Source of the DNA: Treponema sp. UBA4377
GTDB lineage: Bacteria; Spirochaetota; Spirochaetia; Treponematales; Treponemataceae
Reading direction: 5' to 3'
Length of the DNA stretch: 64,000 nt
Assembly: GCA_002391235.1 (NCBI GenBank)
Contig: DGRX01000013.1
Coordinates: 81,712-145,711, forward strand
The position numbers were made by a program, and so were the translations under genes. Below are positions 61,462 through 64,000 of this stretch, one piece after another. Within the stretch, counting starts at the first letter, position 1, and each line of letters begins with the position of its first letter. Below the pieces are notes generated by a model that was given only the letters and a program-made list of their open reading frames with translations, made no database searches and had not been told where the DNA came from.

Positions 61462-63678
61462 CTACAAGTGCAGGACGCGCTCCTTGATTTCCTGCGTTCG
61501 GCCTTGGTTCCAATACTGCGTTCCGATGTAGCCGCAAGTTCGGCGAGCCACGTTCATCGTCGACTGGTCGCGGTTTTGGCAGTTGGGGCATTCCCAAACA
61601 AGCTTTCCGTCCTGGTCGGCGACGACTTGAATTTGGCCGGTGTAGCCGCACTTTTGGCAGCAGTCGCTCTTTGTGTTAAGCTCGGCGTACATGATGTTCT
61701 CGTAGATGTGCTTTAAGAGCGCCATCACGGCCGGAATGTTGTTTTCCATGTTGGGAACTTCGACGTAGCTTACCGCTCCGCCGGGCGAAAGGACCTGAAA
61801 CTGAGACTCAAAGGTAAGCTTTGTAAAGGCGTCCATTTGCTCGGTGACGTGAACGTGGTAAGAGTTTGTGATGTAGTTTTTGTCGGTCACGCCTTTGATT
61901 TCGCCAAAGCGCTTTTTGAGGCACTTTGCGAATTTGTATGTCGTTGACTCAAGCGGAGTTCCGTAGAGCGAAAAGTCGATATGCTCTTTTTCTTTCCAAG
62001 CCTTGCAAGCCGCGTTCATGTGCTTCATTACCTCAAGCGCGAATGGCGTCGCTTCGGGGTCTGTGTGAGGCTTTCCTGTCATGTAGCGCACGCACTCGCA
62101 GAGGCCCGCGTAGCCCAATGAGATTGTCGAGTATCCGTTCATCAAAAGCTTGTCGATTGTCTCGCCCTTGGCCAAGCGCGCCAAGGCTCCGTTTTGCCAA
62201 AGGATCGGCGCCACGTCGCTCTTTGTTCCCATCAAGCGGTTGTGGCGGATCATCAAGGCGCGGTAGCACAAGTCAAGGCGCTCGTCGAATATTTTCCAGA
62301 ATGCGTTGAGGTCGCGGTTTGAAGAGCAAGCCACGTCAACCAAGTTGATCGTTACGACGCCTTGGTTGAAGCGGCCGTAATACTTTGACTTTCCGGCCAC
62401 CCAGTTTTGCGCTCCAGCCACGTTGTCGTAGCCGTTTGCGCTTGAGTCGGGCGTAAGGAAGGAGCGGCAGCCCATGCAGGGATAGCAGTTTCCGCGGCCC
62501 GCGCCGTCGATTTTGAGCTCAAGCATTTTCTTTTCGGAAATGTAGTCGGGAACCATTCTGCGCGCGGTGCACTTGGCGGCAAGCTCGGTGAGGTAGTAGT
62601 ACTTAGAGTCGGGCTCGATGTTGTCCTCTTCCAAAACGTAAATCAATTTTGGAAAGGCCGGAGTCACCCAATAGCCGCTTTCGTTTTTTACGCCCCTATA
62701 GCGCTGGCGCAAAACTTCCTCGATAATCAAGGCCAAGTCGGCCTTTTCCTGCTCGGACTCAGCTTCGTTCAGGTACATAAAGACAGTCACAAAGGGAGAC
62801 TGGCCGTTTGTCGTCATCAAGGTTACGACTTGGTATTGAATCGTCTGAACGCCGCGTTTGATTTCGTCGTCCAAGCGCTTTTGAACGATGTAGTCAAACT
62901 GTTCGCTTGTGTATTTGATGCCGGTCTTTTGTTCGATGTCGTGGACTTCGGCCGAAATCTTTTTGCGGCTTACGTCGACAAAGGGAGCCAAGTGGGTTAG
63001 CGAAATGCTCTGTCCGCCATATTGGCAAGAGGCGACTTGCGCGATGATTTGCGTGGCGATGTTGCAGGCGGTTGAGAAGGAATGGGGGCGGTCGATTCTT
63101 GTTCCGCTTATGACAGTTCCGTTTTGAAGCATGTCCTCCAAATTGACAAGGTCGCAGTTGTGCATGTGTTGGGCAAAATAGTCCGCGTCGTGAAAATGAA
63201 TCAAGCCTTCTTCGTGGGCCTTGACCAAATCTTCGTCGAGCAAAAAGCGCTTGGTTATGTCCTTGCTTACTTCGCCGGCCATATAGTCGCGCTGGACGGA
63301 AACGACCGTGGAATTTTTGTTTGAGTTCTCCTGCTTTACGTCCTCGTTGTTGCATTCAAGCAAGGAAAGAATTTGCTGGTCTGTGGAATTCTCTTTGCGG
63401 TTCAGCGCGTGCTGGTAGCGGTATGTGATGTATTTTTTTGCGATGGAGTAGGCGGAGTTTTCCATAATCTTGGTTTCGACCAAGTCTTGGATTTCCTCAA
63501 CATTGGGTTCGTGGCCTCTCTCCTCAAAGTTTTTTGTGATTTCGGCTCCGATTTTGTGAATCGTTTCCTCGCTCAAACGCTCGGCGACGGGAACCGTCTC
63601 GTTTGCCTTGCGAATCGCGTTTTCTATCTTTTGAACGTCATACTGAACTTCTTCGCCGTTTCTTTTTATGATTTTCAT
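61462..63678 (-). CDS. nrdD: Anaerobic (class III) ribonucleotide triphosphate reductase
   Basis: NrdD makes dNTPs without oxygen. The 738-aa protein has an N-terminal ATP-cone (MKIIKRNGEEVQYDVQKIENAIRKANETV), the catalytic core with GRGNCYPCMGCRSFL, a C-terminal zinc site (CQKCGYTG and CPNCQNR), and the glycyl-radical motif RRTCGYIG ten or so residues before the end. A NrdR-like box lies upstream of its start. Confidence 0.96.
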   Translation of the reverse strand: MKIIKRNGEEVQYDVQKIENAIRKANETVPVAERLSEETIHKIGAEITKNFEERGHEPNVEEIQDLVETKIMENSAYSIAKKYITYRYQHALNRKENSTDQQILSLLECNNEDVKQENSNKNSTVVSVQRDYMAGEVSKDITKRFLLDEDLVKAHEEGLIHFHDADYFAQHMHNCDLVNLEDMLQNGTVISGTRIDRPHSFSTACNIATQIIAQVASCQYGGQSISLTHLAPFVDVSRKKISAEVHDIEQKTGIKYTSEQFDYIVQKRLDDEIKRGVQTIQYQVVTLMTTNGQSPFVTVFMYLNEAESEQEKADLALIIEEVLRQRYRGVKNESGYWVTPAFPKLIYVLEEDNIEPDSKYYYLTELAAKCTARRMVPDYISEKKMLELKIDGAGRGNCYPCMGCRSFLTPDSSANGYDNVAGAQNWVAGKSKYYGRFNQGVVTINLVDVACSSNRDLNAFWKIFDERLDLCYRALMIRHNRLMGTKSDVAPILWQNGALARLAKGETIDKLLMNGYSTISLGYAGLCECVRYMTGKPHTDPEATPFALEVMKHMNAACKAWKEKEHIDFSLYGTPLESTTYKFAKCLKKRFGEIKGVTDKNYITNSYHVHVTEQMDAFTKLTFESQFQVLSPGGAVSYVEVPNMENNIPAVMALLKHIYENIMYAELNTKSDCCQKCGYTGQIQVVADQDGKLVWECPNCQNRDQSTMNVARRTCGYIGTQYWNQGRTQEIKERVLHL

Positions 63679-63746
63679 TTGAACTTTTTAACAAATCGCG
63701 CTGTTTTTCGCGCTTTTTTGCCGATTTCCTCCCTTGATTTTTAGCA

Positions 63747-63764
63747 AACGCTATATCTAGTGTT
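63747..63764. promoter_or_regulatory. NrdR-box-like site upstream of nrdD
   Basis: AACGCTATATCTAGTGTT matches the NrdR consensus acaCwAtATaTwGwgtgt at most positions, about 70 bases before the nrdD start. A weaker second half (GCATAGGTATATGATAC) lies at 63767-63783. NrdR represses ribonucleotide reductase genes when dNTPs are plentiful. Confidence 0.6.
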
Positions 63765-63847
63765 TAGCATAGGTATATGATACTACTAATAGCGGCTTTT
63801 GTAAAGCGAAAAATTAGCAAAAAATGAAAAAAAATCAAAAAAAGGGC

Positions 63848-63876
63848 AAAAAAAAAGCCGCTTCCAACGAAGCGGA
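63848..63876 (-). terminator. Terminator of the right-end gene
   Basis: Minus strand: CCGCTTC-GTTG-GAAGCGG followed by C and a run of nine T. Confidence 0.8.
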
Positions 63877-63920
63877 CTTTTTAAAACAAGTTTTTAGCGC
63901 CAAAAACAGCGCTAAAACAC

Positions 63921-64000
63921 TTATTTCTTTGCCGGAGCCTTCTTTACAGCGGGCTTTTTGGCGGGCGCTTTCTTGGCGGCCGGCTTTTTGGCGGCTGTGG
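63921..64000 (-). CDS. C-terminus of a Lys/Ala/Pro-rich protein
   Basis: The last 26 codons read AAKKPAAKKAPAKKPAVKK and APAKK before the stop, PAKK-type repeats like those at the end of histone H1-like or extended HU proteins. The rest lies outside the window. DNA binding is a fair guess, not proven. Confidence 0.6.
   Translation of the reverse strand, partial: TAAKKPAAKKAPAKKPAVKKAPAKK

Overview
The window looks like a chromosome segment of a host-associated anaerobic spirochaete, most likely Treponema. The evidence is the periplasmic-flagellum rod genes flgB-flgC-fliE, many lipoproteins with loose spirochaetal lipoboxes, a class III (oxygen-sensitive) ribonucleotide reductase, and a mixed-acid fermentation set (phosphate acetyltransferase, lactate dehydrogenase, fumarase, fumarate reductase). 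The succinate and lactate end products would fit a T. succinifaciens-like species, but the species is an inference.

Layout. 0-0.9 kb: infC-rpmI-rplT on the minus strand. 1-10 kb: core genes (membrane protein, outer-membrane barrel, flgB-flgC-fliE, an acyltransferase, a HAD hydrolase, a GH3-family protein, a glycosyltransferase-like protein, pta). 10.2-38.0 kb: a genomic island of about 27.8 kb inserted in the 3' end of tRNA-Val(CAC). A 28-bp copy of the tRNA end flanks it (10242-10269 and 37995-38022), and a tyrosine recombinase sits just inside the left end. 38-41 kb: MATE pump, sugar-ABC ATPase, tRNA-Thr(CGT). 41-49 kb: grpE-dnaK-dnaJ, then two membrane SpoIIE-type phosphatases with a STAS protein. 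49.5-60.8 kb: ldh, fumC, and a nine-gene block hdrB-hdrC-hdrA-mvhD-Flox-like genes-fumarate reductase FeS and flavoprotein subunits. 60.9-64 kb: nrdG, nrdD and the end of a Lys/Ala/Pro-rich protein gene.

The island is the unusual part. It is a mosaic of short gene cassettes, mostly on the minus strand. It carries Phd/RelE-like, VapBC and BrnTA toxin-antitoxin pairs, a BrnT remnant with an intact antitoxin, an orphan HEPN protein, a truncated Abi/HEPN protein next to a structured RNA, four calcineurin-like phosphoesterases (two in an Xre-SLOG-phosphoesterase operon), an LPP20/CsgG-type envelope operon, and two paralogous proteins with two helix-turn-helix domains each. Between the genes lie repeated noncoding modules that I could align by eye: (i) a palindromic promoter with TTTAATGACA or TTTAATGCGC arms that often fires in both directions; (ii) a roughly 70-nt hairpin RNA in six copies on both strands, with a 7-nt AAUAAGA-like loop and covarying stems; (iii) a 97-nt three-stem element in seven copies; (iv) tRNA-like elements directly joined to two of those; (v) a roughly 110-nt structured RNA with its own terminator; (vi) iteron clusters that share AAAGTGC but differ in the next four bases. 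No integron integrase or CRISPR array is present. Several minus-strand genes end with a stop codon inside the palindromic promoter, which suggests that gene-plus-promoter is the mobile unit.

In the core, the Hdr-Flox-fumarate reductase block, next to fumarase and lactate dehydrogenase, suggests soluble flavin-based electron bifurcation from NADH, with fumarate as the high-potential acceptor and ferredoxin as the low-potential one. That assignment comes from gene order and cysteine motifs only.
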